64,000 nt of DNA from Methylobacterium sp. R2-1. GTDB lineage: Bacteria > Pseudomonadota > Alphaproteobacteria > Rhizobiales > Beijerinckiaceae. The position numbers and the translations under genes were made by a program. The stretch lies in assembly GCF_014191355.1 (NCBI RefSeq), contig NZ_JACHWM010000007.1:62001-126000 (forward strand), read 5' to 3'. The notes beneath the pieces are model-generated. The model was not told the origin of the DNA. It did no database searches and saw only the letters and a list, made by a program, of their open reading frames with translations. Positions 37,871-46,865 of the stretch are shown one piece after another. Positions within the stretch are counted from its first letter, which is position 1, and the number at the start of each line of letters is the position of its first letter.

Positions 37871-38677
37871 ATGGATCTCGGCATCAGCGGTCGCGTCGCG
37901 GTGATCACCGGCGGCGATTCCGGCATGGGCTACGCGAGCGCGGAGTATCTGCTGCGCGAGGGCGTGAAGGTCGTCCTGTCCGACCTGAAGGAGAAGGAGT
38001 TGCAGGAAGCGGCTGGGCGGCTCGCCGCTCTCGGCCCGGTGAAGGCGTGCCAAGCCGACCTCACGACGGAGGCGGGCGCGCGCAAGCTGCGCGATTTCGC
38101 GGAGACGGCCTTCGGCGAGCGGCCCACGATCCTCGTCAACGCCGCCGGCGTCACCGGGGCCACCGGCGACTTCCTGGAGATCGACGACGAGGCTTGGCTC
38201 TCGACGATCCAGGCCGATCTGATGGCGGCGGTGCGGGTCGCCCGCGCCTTCATCCCGGGAATGCGCCAGCAGAAATGGGGCCGGATCGTCTTCTTCACCT
38301 CCGAGGACGCGGTGCAGCCCTATGTCGAGGAACTGCCCTATTGCGCTGCCAAGGCCGGGTTGATGAATCTGACCAAGGGCCTGTCCAAGGCCTACGGGCC
38401 GGACGGCGTGCTCGTGAACTCGGTGGCGCCCGCTTTCGTCGCCACGCCGATGACCGACGCGATGATGGAGAAGCGCGCGGAGGAACTCGGCGTCTCCTTC
38501 GAGGAGGCGATCGAGAGCTTCTTGGAAGAAAAGCGGCCCGGCATCGTCGCCAAGCGTCGCGGTCGGGCGGAGGAGGTCGCGTCCGCGGTGGCCTTCCTGT
38601 GCTCCGAGCAGGCGAGCTTCATTACGGGTGAGAACCTGCGCGTCGATGGCGGCGCCGTCCTCACCATGGCGGCCTGA
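37871..38677 (+). CDS. Short-chain dehydrogenase/reductase
   Basis: A 268-residue classical SDR. TGGDSGMGYASAEYL binds NAD(P); NAAG, SEDAV (catalytic serine position) and YCAAK (Tyr/Lys) form the active site, and the C-terminus SFITGENLRVDGGAV is canonical. The aspartate at the end of strand 2 (VVLSDLKEKEL) suggests NAD preference. The substrate is unknown. The gene ends three bases before a disulfide-oxidoreductase gene, so they form an operon. Confidence 0.9.
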   Translation: MDLGISGRVAVITGGDSGMGYASAEYLLREGVKVVLSDLKEKELQEAAGRLAALGPVKACQADLTTEAGARKLRDFAETAFGERPTILVNAAGVTGATGDFLEIDDEAWLSTIQADLMAAVRVARAFIPGMRQQKWGRIVFFTSEDAVQPYVEELPYCAAKAGLMNLTKGLSKAYGPDGVLVNSVAPAFVATPMTDAMMEKRAEELGVSFEEAIESFLEEKRPGIVAKRRGRAEEVASAVAFLCSEQASFITGENLRVDGGAVLTMAA

Positions 38678-38680
38678 GCG

Positions 38681-40057
38681 ATGCGGGAATTGTTCTGCGA
38701 CGTGGCGGTGATCGGCGCCGGCACCGCCGGCATCGCCGCGCACCGGGCCGCCCTCGATGCGGGCGCCCGGGCCGTGCTGATCGAGCAGGGTCCCGGCGGC
38801 ACCACCTGCGCCCGGGTCGGCTGCATGCCCTCGAAGCTGCTGATCACCGCGGCCGAGGCGGCGCAGGAGGCCCGCGCGGCGCACCGGCTCGGGATCCGCG
38901 TCGGCGAGGTGCAGGTCGACGGCCCGGCGATGCTGGCCCGGATACGGGCCTTGCGCGACCGCTTCGTGGGTTCCGTTCTCGAGGGACTCGACGGGCTGCC
39001 ACAGGAGACGCGCCTGCACGGCCGGGCGGTGTTCGAGGGGCCGGATTGCCTGCGCATCGACGATCACACCCGCCTGCGCTTCAAGGCCGCGGTGCTGGCG
39101 ACCGGCTCCAGCCCGAGCGTCCCCGAGCCGCTGCAGGGGCTCGGCCACCGGGTTCTCACCACCGATACCGTGTTCGAGATCGAGGACCTGCCCGCCTCGC
39201 TCGCCGTGCTCGGGGCCGGCCCGGTCGGGTTGGAACTCGCGCAGGCCATGGCCCGGCTCGGCGTGGCCACCAGCGTGTTCGATCCCGGCGACAGTCTCGG
39301 GGGCCTGAGCGACCCCGACCTGAAGCGGGCTGCCCGCGAGATTTTTTCGCAGTCCTTCGACCTCCATCTCGGCGCGAAGGTCGAGAGCGGCGCGGCCGGC
39401 GAAGAGGGCGCACACCTCGGCTGGAACGGAGCCGGTGGTCAGGGGGACGGGACGTTCGATCGGGTGCTCGCTGCCGCCGGCCGTCCCCCGAACGTCGCCG
39501 GGATCGGCCTGGAGCAGACCGGTGTGACCCTGAACGACGAGGGCGGCCCGGTCCACGATCTCCACTCGCTGGCCTGCGAGGGCGCGCCGATCCTGATCGC
39601 AGGCGACGCCAATGCCGACCGCCCGGTGCTGCACGAGGCGAGCCGTCAGGGCCGCATCGCCGGGCGTAACGCCGCGCGGCTCGCGCGAGGGGAGGCCGCC
39701 GCACGGCCGGAGCGCTGGGTGGCGCTCGCCATGGTGTTCAGCGATCCGCAGATCGCCGTGATCGGCGGTGGCTTCGATCCGGAGGCGGACTACCGCATCG
39801 GCCGCGCCGATTTCTGCGACCAGGGCCGGGCCCAGGTGATGGACCGCGCGCAGGGTGGCATCCGCCTCTATGCGGGGGACGACGGGTGCCTCGCCGCGGC
39901 CGAGCTGATCGGCCCGGAGGTGGAGCATCTCGGCCACCTCCTCGCCTACGCGGTGCAGGACGGGCTCGACGTGCGGCGCCTGCGCGACCGCCCGTTCTAC
40001 CACCCGACCCTGGAGGAGGGGCTCGCTACCGCTCTCTCCGAACTCGCCGATCGATGA
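38681..40057 (+). CDS. Dihydrolipoamide-dehydrogenase-like flavoprotein
   Basis: A 458-residue class I pyridine nucleotide-disulfide oxidoreductase. IGAGTAGIAAHRAAL binds FAD, CARVGCMPSK is the redox disulfide, LGAGPVGLELAQAMARLG is the NAD(P)-binding motif, GDANADRPVLHEA the second FAD motif, and FYHPTLEEG carries the catalytic His-Glu pair. It resembles the Lpd-like group without a lipoyl domain and is not part of a 2-oxoacid dehydrogenase operon. Its link to the SDR gene suggests a shared redox pathway. Confidence 0.92.
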   Translation: MRELFCDVAVIGAGTAGIAAHRAALDAGARAVLIEQGPGGTTCARVGCMPSKLLITAAEAAQEARAAHRLGIRVGEVQVDGPAMLARIRALRDRFVGSVLEGLDGLPQETRLHGRAVFEGPDCLRIDDHTRLRFKAAVLATGSSPSVPEPLQGLGHRVLTTDTVFEIEDLPASLAVLGAGPVGLELAQAMARLGVATSVFDPGDSLGGLSDPDLKRAAREIFSQSFDLHLGAKVESGAAGEEGAHLGWNGAGGQGDGTFDRVLAAAGRPPNVAGIGLEQTGVTLNDEGGPVHDLHSLACEGAPILIAGDANADRPVLHEASRQGRIAGRNAARLARGEAAARPERWVALAMVFSDPQIAVIGGGFDPEADYRIGRADFCDQGRAQVMDRAQGGIRLYAGDDGCLAAAELIGPEVEHLGHLLAYAVQDGLDVRRLRDRPFYHPTLEEGLATALSELADR

Positions 40058-40282
40058 GGTTGGCCGTTCAACCTTGTGATGCGGCGGGTTTCCCGGTTGG
40101 GGTGCGCCTCGGTCATCGGCGGCTCGGCTCGGCCCACGCACTGTGTCGCGGAGTCTGTATGATTTCAGACAAAGCCTGGGCTTATCAAACACTTGGTGCA
40201 ACGTCTCGATGAGCCCAAACGTGTGGCTGAGGCCGCCCTGGCATTGCGTAAGCGGAGCGCGGCAGGCATACCGGCTGCCGTA

Positions 40283-42910
40283 ATGGTCGATCCGTCGCAG
40301 ATGCACGCCGAGGGGCCCAATGGGGGTCCGATCGACTTTCCGGTCGATCTCGATGCGCTGACTCCCGAGCAGCGGGATGCGTTCGGCGCGGGTATTCTCG
40401 CTCTCGATGCCACCGGAAAGGTGCTCGCCTGCAATCGCGCGGCGGGAACGCTGTGCGGCTTGCCGCCCGACGCGATGATCGGGCGCAACTTCTTCCGCGA
40501 TCTCCTGCCGAGCGCCCACGTGCCCGGCTTCTACGGCCGCTTTCTTGCCAGCCAGCGCAGGAACCTGACCGGTCAGGCCTTCGAGTTCGTGTTCGGACGC
40601 ATCCCGGCCCCGTTGCGGGCACGCATCGGCCTGCAATCCGGCGCGAACGGGTGCACGTGGCTGACGATCAGCCCGCTGGAGCAGATCGCCGCCGGCCCGT
40701 CACGCGAAGCCGTTCTCGCCGCGATCACCCAGCGCAGCCGCGCCGAGCCGGTCGATCCGAGCCTGTGCGAGCGCGAGCCGATCCACATCCCCGGCTCGAT
40801 CCAGCCGAACGCCGTGATGCTCGCTGCCGATGCCGCGACCCTCGAAATCCTGGCCTTCAGCGCCAACGCCGCCGACGTGCTGGCGCCCGACCAATTCCCG
40901 CCCAGCGGTCTCAATCTGGAGGCGGTGCTGCCGGGCGCGATCGTCTCCGCGATCCGCGACGGACTCGCCGCCCACACCCTGACCGATGGGCGGCTCCTGC
41001 GCCGCATGCTCACCCTTCCGCCGCGAGAGGAGCGATTCCACCTCGTGGCGCACGCCCATCTCGGCCGGATCATCGTCGAACTCGAACTGGCGCCGGAGCG
41101 GCCCGAGGACTTTCTCACCGCGAGCCCGCTCGACACCGAGCTCGCCATGATGCGGCTGCGCGCCGCCGAGACCCTGACCGAGGCGGCACAGATCGCCGCC
41201 CTTGAAATCCGCGCCATGACCGGATTCGAATCCGTGCTCGTCTACCGCTTCGACGCGGAGTGGAACGGCGAGGCCATCGCCGAGGACATGGTGCCGGATT
41301 GGCAGCGCCCGCTGATCGGCTTGCGCTTTCCGGCCTCCGATATCCCGGCCCAGGCCCGCGCCCTCTACACCAAGGCCAAGAGCCGCTTCGTGATCGACCG
41401 GGACTGCGTGCCCGTGCCGCTGGTCGCCGACCGCTCTGCCGGCAACGCGCCGATCGACCTCACCTTCGCGCAGAACCGCACCCTCTCGCCGATCCACCTC
41501 GAATATCAGCGCAACCTCGGCGTCGACGGCTCGATGTCGATCTCGATCATGGTCGAGAACCGTCTCTGGGGCCTGATGATCGGCCATCACCGCCGGCCGC
41601 ACTACGTCGCGCCGGAAACCCGCGCCGCGGCCACCGTGCTCACCGACGCCTTCGCCATGCGGGTGCAGGAGATCGAGGGCAAGGCGCTGTGGAGCGAGCG
41701 GCAGCGCCATCTCGACGTGCAGGGCCGGCTGGTGCGTGGGCTCACCCGTTCCGACGATTTCGTCACCTCCCTGACCCAGGGCAACCCGACCCTGCTCGAC
41801 CTGTTCGGCGCGACGGGCGCGGGCATCGTCTCGGACGAGGCCGTCTGCCTCGTCGGCACCACGCCGACGGAGGCGAAGGTTCGGGCGCTCGTCGACTGGC
41901 TGCGGCAGAGCCTGCCTCCCGGCGAGACCACCTTCGTCACCGACACGCTGGTGCTGCATCACGCGCCGGCCGCGGAATACACGGAGATCGCCAGCGGCCT
42001 GCTCGCGGCCTTCGTCGGCACCTCGCGCCAGCATCTCCTGTTCTGGGTCAAGCCGGAGATGCCGAGCACCGTGACCTGGGGCGGCGATCCCCGCAAACCC
42101 GTCCTGCCCGGCAGCGGCCCGGTGGCGGTGCTGCCGCGGCGCTCGTTCGAGCGCTGGATCGAGGAGCGGCGCGGGCATTCCGCGCCCTGGGCGACGTGGA
42201 AGGTGGCGCTCGCCGCCCAACTCGCCGACGCGGTGGACGGCGTGGTTCTGCGCCAGCGCCGCAAGATCGACGAGCTGACGGGGCTCTTGGCCGATAAGGA
42301 GCGGCTGCTGGAGCAGAAGGATCTGCTCACCCGCGAGATCGACCACCGGGTCAAGAACTCGCTCCAGATCGTGACGGCCTTCCTGCACATGCAGCGCCGC
42401 CAGATCGCCGATCCGGAGGCGCGGCAGGCCTTCTCCGAGACTTCGGCCCGGGTGATGAGCGTGGCGCGGGTGCATGACAGCCTGTATCAGGGCGAGAGCA
42501 TGGAGCAGGTCGATCTCGGCCAGACCATCCAGACCCTGTGCAGCGACCTCGCCGGCATGGCCGGCGACGAGCACAGCGTCGAGCTGACCGCCGAGCCCGG
42601 CCTGATGGTGCCCTACCGGCACGCGGTGGCGCTCTCGCTGATCACCACCGAGCTCGTCACCAACGCCTTCAAATACGCCGGCAAGCCCGAGAAGGGGGCG
42701 CGGATCTGCGTCACCGTGGCGGGCGGCGAGGGGGCTGCCGTCCGCCTCAAGATTTGCGACGACGGCGAGGGCATGCCGCAGGGCTGGGAGAACGCCAAGG
42801 CGCGGGGCACCGGGCTCGGCATGAAGCTGATCCGGGCCATGCTCGACCAGATCGGCGCCCGCCTCGACGTCGAGAATACCGACGGCGCCTGCTTCACCGT
42901 CCACGCTTGA
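40283..42910 (+). CDS. PYP-like/bacteriophytochrome hybrid histidine kinase
   Basis: An 875-residue photoreceptor kinase. Residues 25-135 align without gaps to photoactive yellow protein (FGAGILALD, MIGRNFFRDLLP, GFYGRF), but the pocket residues are changed: Tyr42 is Cys50, Glu46 is Ala54 and the chromophore Cys69 is Ser77. The bacteriophytochrome part follows: LCEREPIHIPGSIQP with the biliverdin-linked Cys162, PAS, GAF with FPASDIPAQARALY and SPIHLEYQRNLGV, and PHY. A HisKA_2 kinase ends the protein (REIDHRVKNSLQIV). ATG 40283 is preferred; TTG 40193 would add 30 residues. A heme oxygenase gene overlaps its stop. Confidence 0.88.
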   Translation: MVDPSQMHAEGPNGGPIDFPVDLDALTPEQRDAFGAGILALDATGKVLACNRAAGTLCGLPPDAMIGRNFFRDLLPSAHVPGFYGRFLASQRRNLTGQAFEFVFGRIPAPLRARIGLQSGANGCTWLTISPLEQIAAGPSREAVLAAITQRSRAEPVDPSLCEREPIHIPGSIQPNAVMLAADAATLEILAFSANAADVLAPDQFPPSGLNLEAVLPGAIVSAIRDGLAAHTLTDGRLLRRMLTLPPREERFHLVAHAHLGRIIVELELAPERPEDFLTASPLDTELAMMRLRAAETLTEAAQIAALEIRAMTGFESVLVYRFDAEWNGEAIAEDMVPDWQRPLIGLRFPASDIPAQARALYTKAKSRFVIDRDCVPVPLVADRSAGNAPIDLTFAQNRTLSPIHLEYQRNLGVDGSMSISIMVENRLWGLMIGHHRRPHYVAPETRAAATVLTDAFAMRVQEIEGKALWSERQRHLDVQGRLVRGLTRSDDFVTSLTQGNPTLLDLFGATGAGIVSDEAVCLVGTTPTEAKVRALVDWLRQSLPPGETTFVTDTLVLHHAPAAEYTEIASGLLAAFVGTSRQHLLFWVKPEMPSTVTWGGDPRKPVLPGSGPVAVLPRRSFERWIEERRGHSAPWATWKVALAAQLADAVDGVVLRQRRKIDELTGLLADKERLLEQKDLLTREIDHRVKNSLQIVTAFLHMQRRQIADPEARQAFSETSARVMSVARVHDSLYQGESMEQVDLGQTIQTLCSDLAGMAGDEHSVELTAEPGLMVPYRHAVALSLITTELVTNAFKYAGKPEKGARICVTVAGGEGAAVRLKICDDGEGMPQGWENAKARGTGLGMKLIRAMLDQIGARLDVENTDGACFTVHA

Positions 42911-43491
42911 ACTCTGCCACGCCTGAGCCTTCCTTGAGCGACAGCCTGCACGCCCGCCTGCGAGAGGCCACGGCCGCGGCGCATGAAGCGCTGGAGCGCG
43001 ACCTCGACTGGGAGGCGCGCGTGGCGACGCTCGCCGGGTATCGGACTCTGTTGGTCCGGCTACGCGGCTTCCACGCCGCCTACGAGCCGGCGATCGGGGC
43101 CGCGCTCGCGGACGCACCCTTCTTCGATCCTCGGCGGCGGCTCCCGGCCCTCGATGCGGATCTGCACGCCCTCGGCGGAGCGGTGCCGGGTACCCTGCCC
43201 GCGCCCACCGCGCCCCGCCTCGAAGGACCGGGCGCGGCGCTCGGCGCGCTCTACGTGCTGGAGGGCTCGACCCTCGGCGGCGGCGTCATCGGCCGCCACG
43301 TCGCCCGCCTGCACGGGGAGGGCGTGCCGCTGGCCTATTATGCCGGCCGCGGCCGGGCGACCGGGCCACTCTGGCGAGAGTTCCGCGAGCGCCTGGATGG
43401 TCTGCCGGAGGCGCAAGCCGCCGCAGCCTTCGCCGCCGGCATCGCGACGTTCGAGGCGATGCGCGGGTGGCTCGTGTCGGGTGAGGGCTGA
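42907..43491 (+). CDS. Biliverdin-producing heme oxygenase
   Basis: A 194-residue BphO/HemO-type heme oxygenase: LHARLREATAAAHEALERD carries the proximal heme histidine, and LYVLEGSTLGGGVIGRHVAR is the distal-helix glycine-rich motif. It makes biliverdin, the chromophore of the upstream phytochrome. The frame can start at TTG 42907, overlapping the phytochrome stop as TTGA, or at TTG 42934; no strong ribosome-binding site precedes either, consistent with translational coupling. C-terminal homology ends at GWLVSGEG. Confidence 0.9.
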   Translation: MNSATPEPSLSDSLHARLREATAAAHEALERDLDWEARVATLAGYRTLLVRLRGFHAAYEPAIGAALADAPFFDPRRRLPALDADLHALGGAVPGTLPAPTAPRLEGPGAALGALYVLEGSTLGGGVIGRHVARLHGEGVPLAYYAGRGRATGPLWREFRERLDGLPEAQAAAAFAAGIATFEAMRGWLVSGEG

Positions 43492-43505
43492 GCGGCGGAG
43501 CTTCT

Positions 43506-43557
43506 CCAGGGCTCTGCCCTGGACCCTATGACAAGGACTCGTCCTTTCGAAACCTTC
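43506..43557. terminator. Bidirectional hairpins, repeat family C copy 2
   Basis: Two hairpins lie between convergent genes: CCAGGGC (43506-43512) / GCCCTGG (43516-43522), and AAGGAC (43533-43538) / GTCCTT (43541-43546), then TCGAAACC. Order and flanks match 27410-27447. Confidence 0.55.
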
Positions 43558-43560
43558 GAC

Positions 43561-44718
43561 TCAGCGCGGTGCCAGAACCTGCGCCCGCTTCGCCTCCAGG
43601 GTCTGCCAGACGATCAGCGAGGGCAGGCCGAGCACCACGTCGGGGACGCGCTTGGCGAGCGACAGGGCGATGGCGGTGCCCGCGTCGAGTCCGAACAGGG
43701 CGCCCACCACCACGAAGCCGCCCTCCTGCACGCCGAGTCCGCTCGGGACGGCGAAGGCCGCCGACTTGATCGCCTGAGACAGCGATTCCAGCACCAGCAC
43801 CTCGGTCAGACTCACCTCGACCCCGATGCAGGCGAGCACGATCCAGATCTCGGCCGCTCCGAGACCCCAGGCCACGGCGTGCAGGGCGACCGACTGGGCG
43901 ATGCGCCCGCGGCGGCCCCGCGCCCAGACCGCGTCGAGGGCCTCCTGCACCGAGAGGATCCCCGCCGCTCCCGCTCCCGGCTTCGCCCCCTCCGGGGTCG
44001 CCGAGCGCAGGAAGCGGCGCCCGAGACCGGCGAGGCGTCGCTCCAGCCCCCGTGCCGCGCCCAAGGTCTGCAAGGCGAAGAAGGCGCCGACCGCCGCCAC
44101 CGCGACCGCGGCGGCCTGCGTCGTCCACCACGCCAGCGTGGCGGCGGCCTCCCCCGGCAGTCGCCAGAGCAGGGCAGCGCCGAGCACGGTGAAGGCTACC
44201 TGTGTCGCGACCTGGATCAGCATGTCGGCCAACAGCGAGGCCGCCGCGAGGCTGCCCGTGACGCCCCAGAAGGTCAGAAGGCGCCCGCCTACCACCTCGC
44301 CGCCCACCGAGGCGACCGGCAGGAGCACGTTCACGCCCTCCCGCACGAAGCGCAGGATCACGAAGGCGCCGGTTTCAACAGGAGGCTCGGCGGGGCGCTC
44401 GGCCGAGACCCCCGTCCGGGGACGGCCGGAGGGCGGAATGCCGGCCAGCACGCTCGCCCAGGCGAGGCCGCACAGCAGCACGATGACGGCCCGCACCCCC
44501 ACGATGGCGGCCAGTCCCGCCGGACCGATCCGCCCGAAGGCCGACCCGATCGCCGCGAGGTCGTTGGTGGTGACGAGCCAGACGCCCAATCCCAATCCGA
44601 CCAGGGTGCCGATGAGCGGCAATCGGCGCAGCAGCCCGCGCAGGAGGCGCCGCGGCAGCGGCCGTTCGGCGGGGTGCTCGTCGCACCCTTGTTTACGGCG
44701 AGCGGGTGCCTCAGCCAT
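43561..44718 (-). CDS. Lysylphosphatidylglycerol-synthase-like (UPF0104) membrane protein
   Basis: A 385-residue protein with about eight membrane segments, belonging to the superfamily of MprF/AglD membrane domains, often called HpnL in hopanoid clusters. Family signs are VNVLLPVASVGGEVVGGRLL, ESLSQAIKSAAFAVPSGLGV and QEGGFVVVGALFGL. It may move a lipid across the inner membrane. It has no synthetase domain. ATG 44718 overlaps the end of the upstream cysteine-motif gene by eight bases; ATG 44730 is an alternative. Confidence 0.82.
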   Translation of the reverse strand: MAEAPARRKQGCDEHPAERPLPRRLLRGLLRRLPLIGTLVGLGLGVWLVTTNDLAAIGSAFGRIGPAGLAAIVGVRAVIVLLCGLAWASVLAGIPPSGRPRTGVSAERPAEPPVETGAFVILRFVREGVNVLLPVASVGGEVVGGRLLTFWGVTGSLAAASLLADMLIQVATQVAFTVLGAALLWRLPGEAAATLAWWTTQAAAVAVAAVGAFFALQTLGAARGLERRLAGLGRRFLRSATPEGAKPGAGAAGILSVQEALDAVWARGRRGRIAQSVALHAVAWGLGAAEIWIVLACIGVEVSLTEVLVLESLSQAIKSAAFAVPSGLGVQEGGFVVVGALFGLDAGTAIALSLAKRVPDVVLGLPSLIVWQTLEAKRAQVLAPR

Positions 44719-45196
44719 TCCCTGCTCCATCGGCCGGGATCTCCGGGCTCGCATCGGCCGGCGCGGCGCGGACCGCGGCAGGTGAGGGCAGGGGCGCGAG
44801 GACGAGCGCCTCGTGGGCGAGGGACCTGAGCGCCGGATCGACGAGGATGACACGGCGGCGGGCCAGGGAATCCGGAGTGGCCAGAGTCAGCATCCGCTTG
44901 GGGCAGGGCCCGAGACAGCCCGTCTCCAGCAGCCGGACCTTGCCGGCACCCTTGCCTGCCCCCTTGCCCGAGCCGCTGTCGTGTGCCCCCTGCTTGAGCG
45001 CCCGCTTGATGGCACGGCCGATCTGCTTGCGGTCCACGCCCTGGCGCTTGGCGCATTTGCGGCAGACCAGCACGAGATCCGAGAAGCCCGCCTTCGCCGT
45101 CCTGACCTTGGTCGTTCCGGTTCCGGTTGGCTCACCCCGCGCCGTCGCAACCTGGGTCCCGCGGGCCGCTCCGCCCGGATCCTGCCGCCGTCCCAC
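44711..45196 (-). CDS. Thioredoxin-like [2Fe-2S] ferredoxin-type protein
   Basis: A 161-residue protein with a four-cysteine pattern: VCRKCAKRQG (C-x2-C) and, after about 40 residues, TGCLGPCPKRM (C-x3-C). This spacing is that of thioredoxin-like [2Fe-2S] domains (and resembles DUF1636). A basic glycine-rich insert (GSGKGAGKGAGK) lies between the pairs. The N-terminal 35 residues are unstructured. GTG 45196 is supported by GGGAGG four bases upstream. It overlaps the membrane protein gene downstream. Confidence 0.7.
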   Translation of the reverse strand: MGRRQDPGGAARGTQVATARGEPTGTGTTKVRTAKAGFSDLVLVCRKCAKRQGVDRKQIGRAIKRALKQGAHDSGSGKGAGKGAGKVRLLETGCLGPCPKRMLTLATPDSLARRRVILVDPALRSLAHEALVLAPLPSPAAVRAAPADASPEIPADGAGNG

Positions 45197-45467
45197 ATGT
45201 CCTCCCGTCCGGCCCCGATCGATGCGGGCCGCACCCTGATGCGCGGGGCGGTATCGCAGCCCCTCCGCCCGGGGCGCAATCCCGGCGGATCGCCGCGCCT
45301 TAAAAAGGGCCGAAAAGAACGTGACCTGAACCACCAGACAGGATGCCGCCCCGAGGTTGCCGAAGTGCCTTGCCCATGCGCCTTGCCCGAGCGTATCGCC
45401 AGGGGCCGGGCACAAGGCTCTTCACGCGGGCGCGCTCCGGCCGCGGATCCGTGAGGACCCCCATTCG

Positions 45468-46814
45468 ATGAGTTCCGACGACGAGGTCAAGCAGGCGACC
45501 CGGGTGCGGCCGAGTCCGAGCGTCCAGTCGCTTATGGATCTCGCCCGGCGCTCCGTGCCGGATCTGCGGCGCAACGCCGAGACGATCGAGCCTGTCGCGC
45601 CTGGCAAGGGGCGGCATCTCGGCGGGGCCCTGGTCGCGCGGGCGCGCCGCACCCTCGAATGGACCCGGCTGCCCGGCCTGCGGCCGCGGGAGGCGCGGCC
45701 ACCCGAGCGGATGGTGAAGCGGCTTTTCCGCAGCTACTGCCTGTTCGCGCTGGTGCCGACGGCGGTGGTCGGCCTCTACGTCTTCGTGATCGCCTCGCCG
45801 CAATACGTCGTCGAGTCGCAGTTCGCCGTGCGCGGCAATGTCGAGCCGATGGCCAGCGCCGAGCTTGGCCTGCACTCCGACCTGATCCAGAAGCACAACA
45901 GCCAGGACAGCTTCATCCTGCGCGACTACATCGGCAGCCGGCCGATGGTGGAGGCCGTCGATGCCAAGCTTGGCGTCGCGAAGATGTTCTCGCAGGACGG
46001 GATCGATTTCTGGGCGCGCTACGATGAAGGCCAGCCGGTCGAGAAGCTGGTGCGCTACTGGCGCCGGCACGTGGTGCCGCAGATCGATGCGATCTCGGGC
46101 GTGATCCACCTGAAGGTGCGCGCCTTCAGGCCCGAGGATGCGGTTGCCATCTCGCAGGAGGTGATCACCCGGTCCGAAACCCTGGTCAACGGCATCTCGC
46201 GCCGTGCCCAGGAGGACATGATCACGAACGCGAAGAAGGAAGTGGAGCAGACCGCCCAGCGGCTCAAGCAGGCGCGGATCGCGCTGCAGGAGTTCCGCAA
46301 CCGCTGGGGCATCATCGATCCGGTGAAATCGGCCGAGGCCGCCGTGACCACGATCGAGCTCCTGCGCAAGGACAAGATCAAGGCGGAGAACGACCTGCGC
46401 GTCCTGCGCGACTCCAAGCTCGACGAGAAGAGCCGCGGCATCCAGGTTCTCGTGGCCACCGTCGGCGCGCTGGACGGGCAGATCAAGGACCTGCAGAGCC
46501 GCCTCACCACCGACGGCATCGTCTCGAATTCCGAGCACAATCTCACCCAGGCGCTGCTCGAATACGAGAGCCTGATGGTCGAGCAGACGGTGGCGGAGAA
46601 GCTCAACGCCTCGATGCAGCTGATCCTCGACCGCGCCCGGATCGCGGCGGCCAAGCAGCAGATCTATCTGGCGACCTTCGTGCCGCCGCTGCTGCCGACC
46701 TACTCGGAATACCCGGCCCCCTACTACGCCCTGTTCGCGGCCTTGTTCTGCTTCACCGTCCTGTGGAGTTCGGTCTCGCTCGTGGCCGCGGCGGTCAACG
46801 ACAACCGGCTCTGA
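45468..46814 (+). CDS. KpsE/BexC/CtrB-type polysaccharide export inner-membrane protein
   Basis: A 448-residue protein of the capsule-export polysaccharide co-polymerase family. A basic cytoplasmic N-terminus of 90 residues is followed by a membrane segment (CLFALVPTAVVGLYVFVIAS), the periplasmic YVVESQFAVRGN motif, a coiled coil (about residues 240-380) and a second membrane segment at the C-terminus after PTYSEYPAPYYALFAALFCF. KpsE works with the KpsMT ABC transporter; no kpsM, kpsT or glycosyltransferase gene is nearby, so it is an orphan here. Confidence 0.87.
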   Translation: MSSDDEVKQATRVRPSPSVQSLMDLARRSVPDLRRNAETIEPVAPGKGRHLGGALVARARRTLEWTRLPGLRPREARPPERMVKRLFRSYCLFALVPTAVVGLYVFVIASPQYVVESQFAVRGNVEPMASAELGLHSDLIQKHNSQDSFILRDYIGSRPMVEAVDAKLGVAKMFSQDGIDFWARYDEGQPVEKLVRYWRRHVVPQIDAISGVIHLKVRAFRPEDAVAISQEVITRSETLVNGISRRAQEDMITNAKKEVEQTAQRLKQARIALQEFRNRWGIIDPVKSAEAAVTTIELLRKDKIKAENDLRVLRDSKLDEKSRGIQVLVATVGALDGQIKDLQSRLTTDGIVSNSEHNLTQALLEYESLMVEQTVAEKLNASMQLILDRARIAAAKQQIYLATFVPPLLPTYSEYPAPYYALFAALFCFTVLWSSVSLVAAAVNDNRL

Positions 46815-46865
46815 GCGGCGGCAGGCAAGCGGCTCTCATCGAACGGGATTCTCCGAACAGCTTCC

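Noticed and set aside
37805..40636. Very long reverse-strand open frame under the SDR and flavoprotein genes
   Set aside because: Its translation is low-complexity and histidine/arginine-rich with no motif; the two forward genes show complete families.
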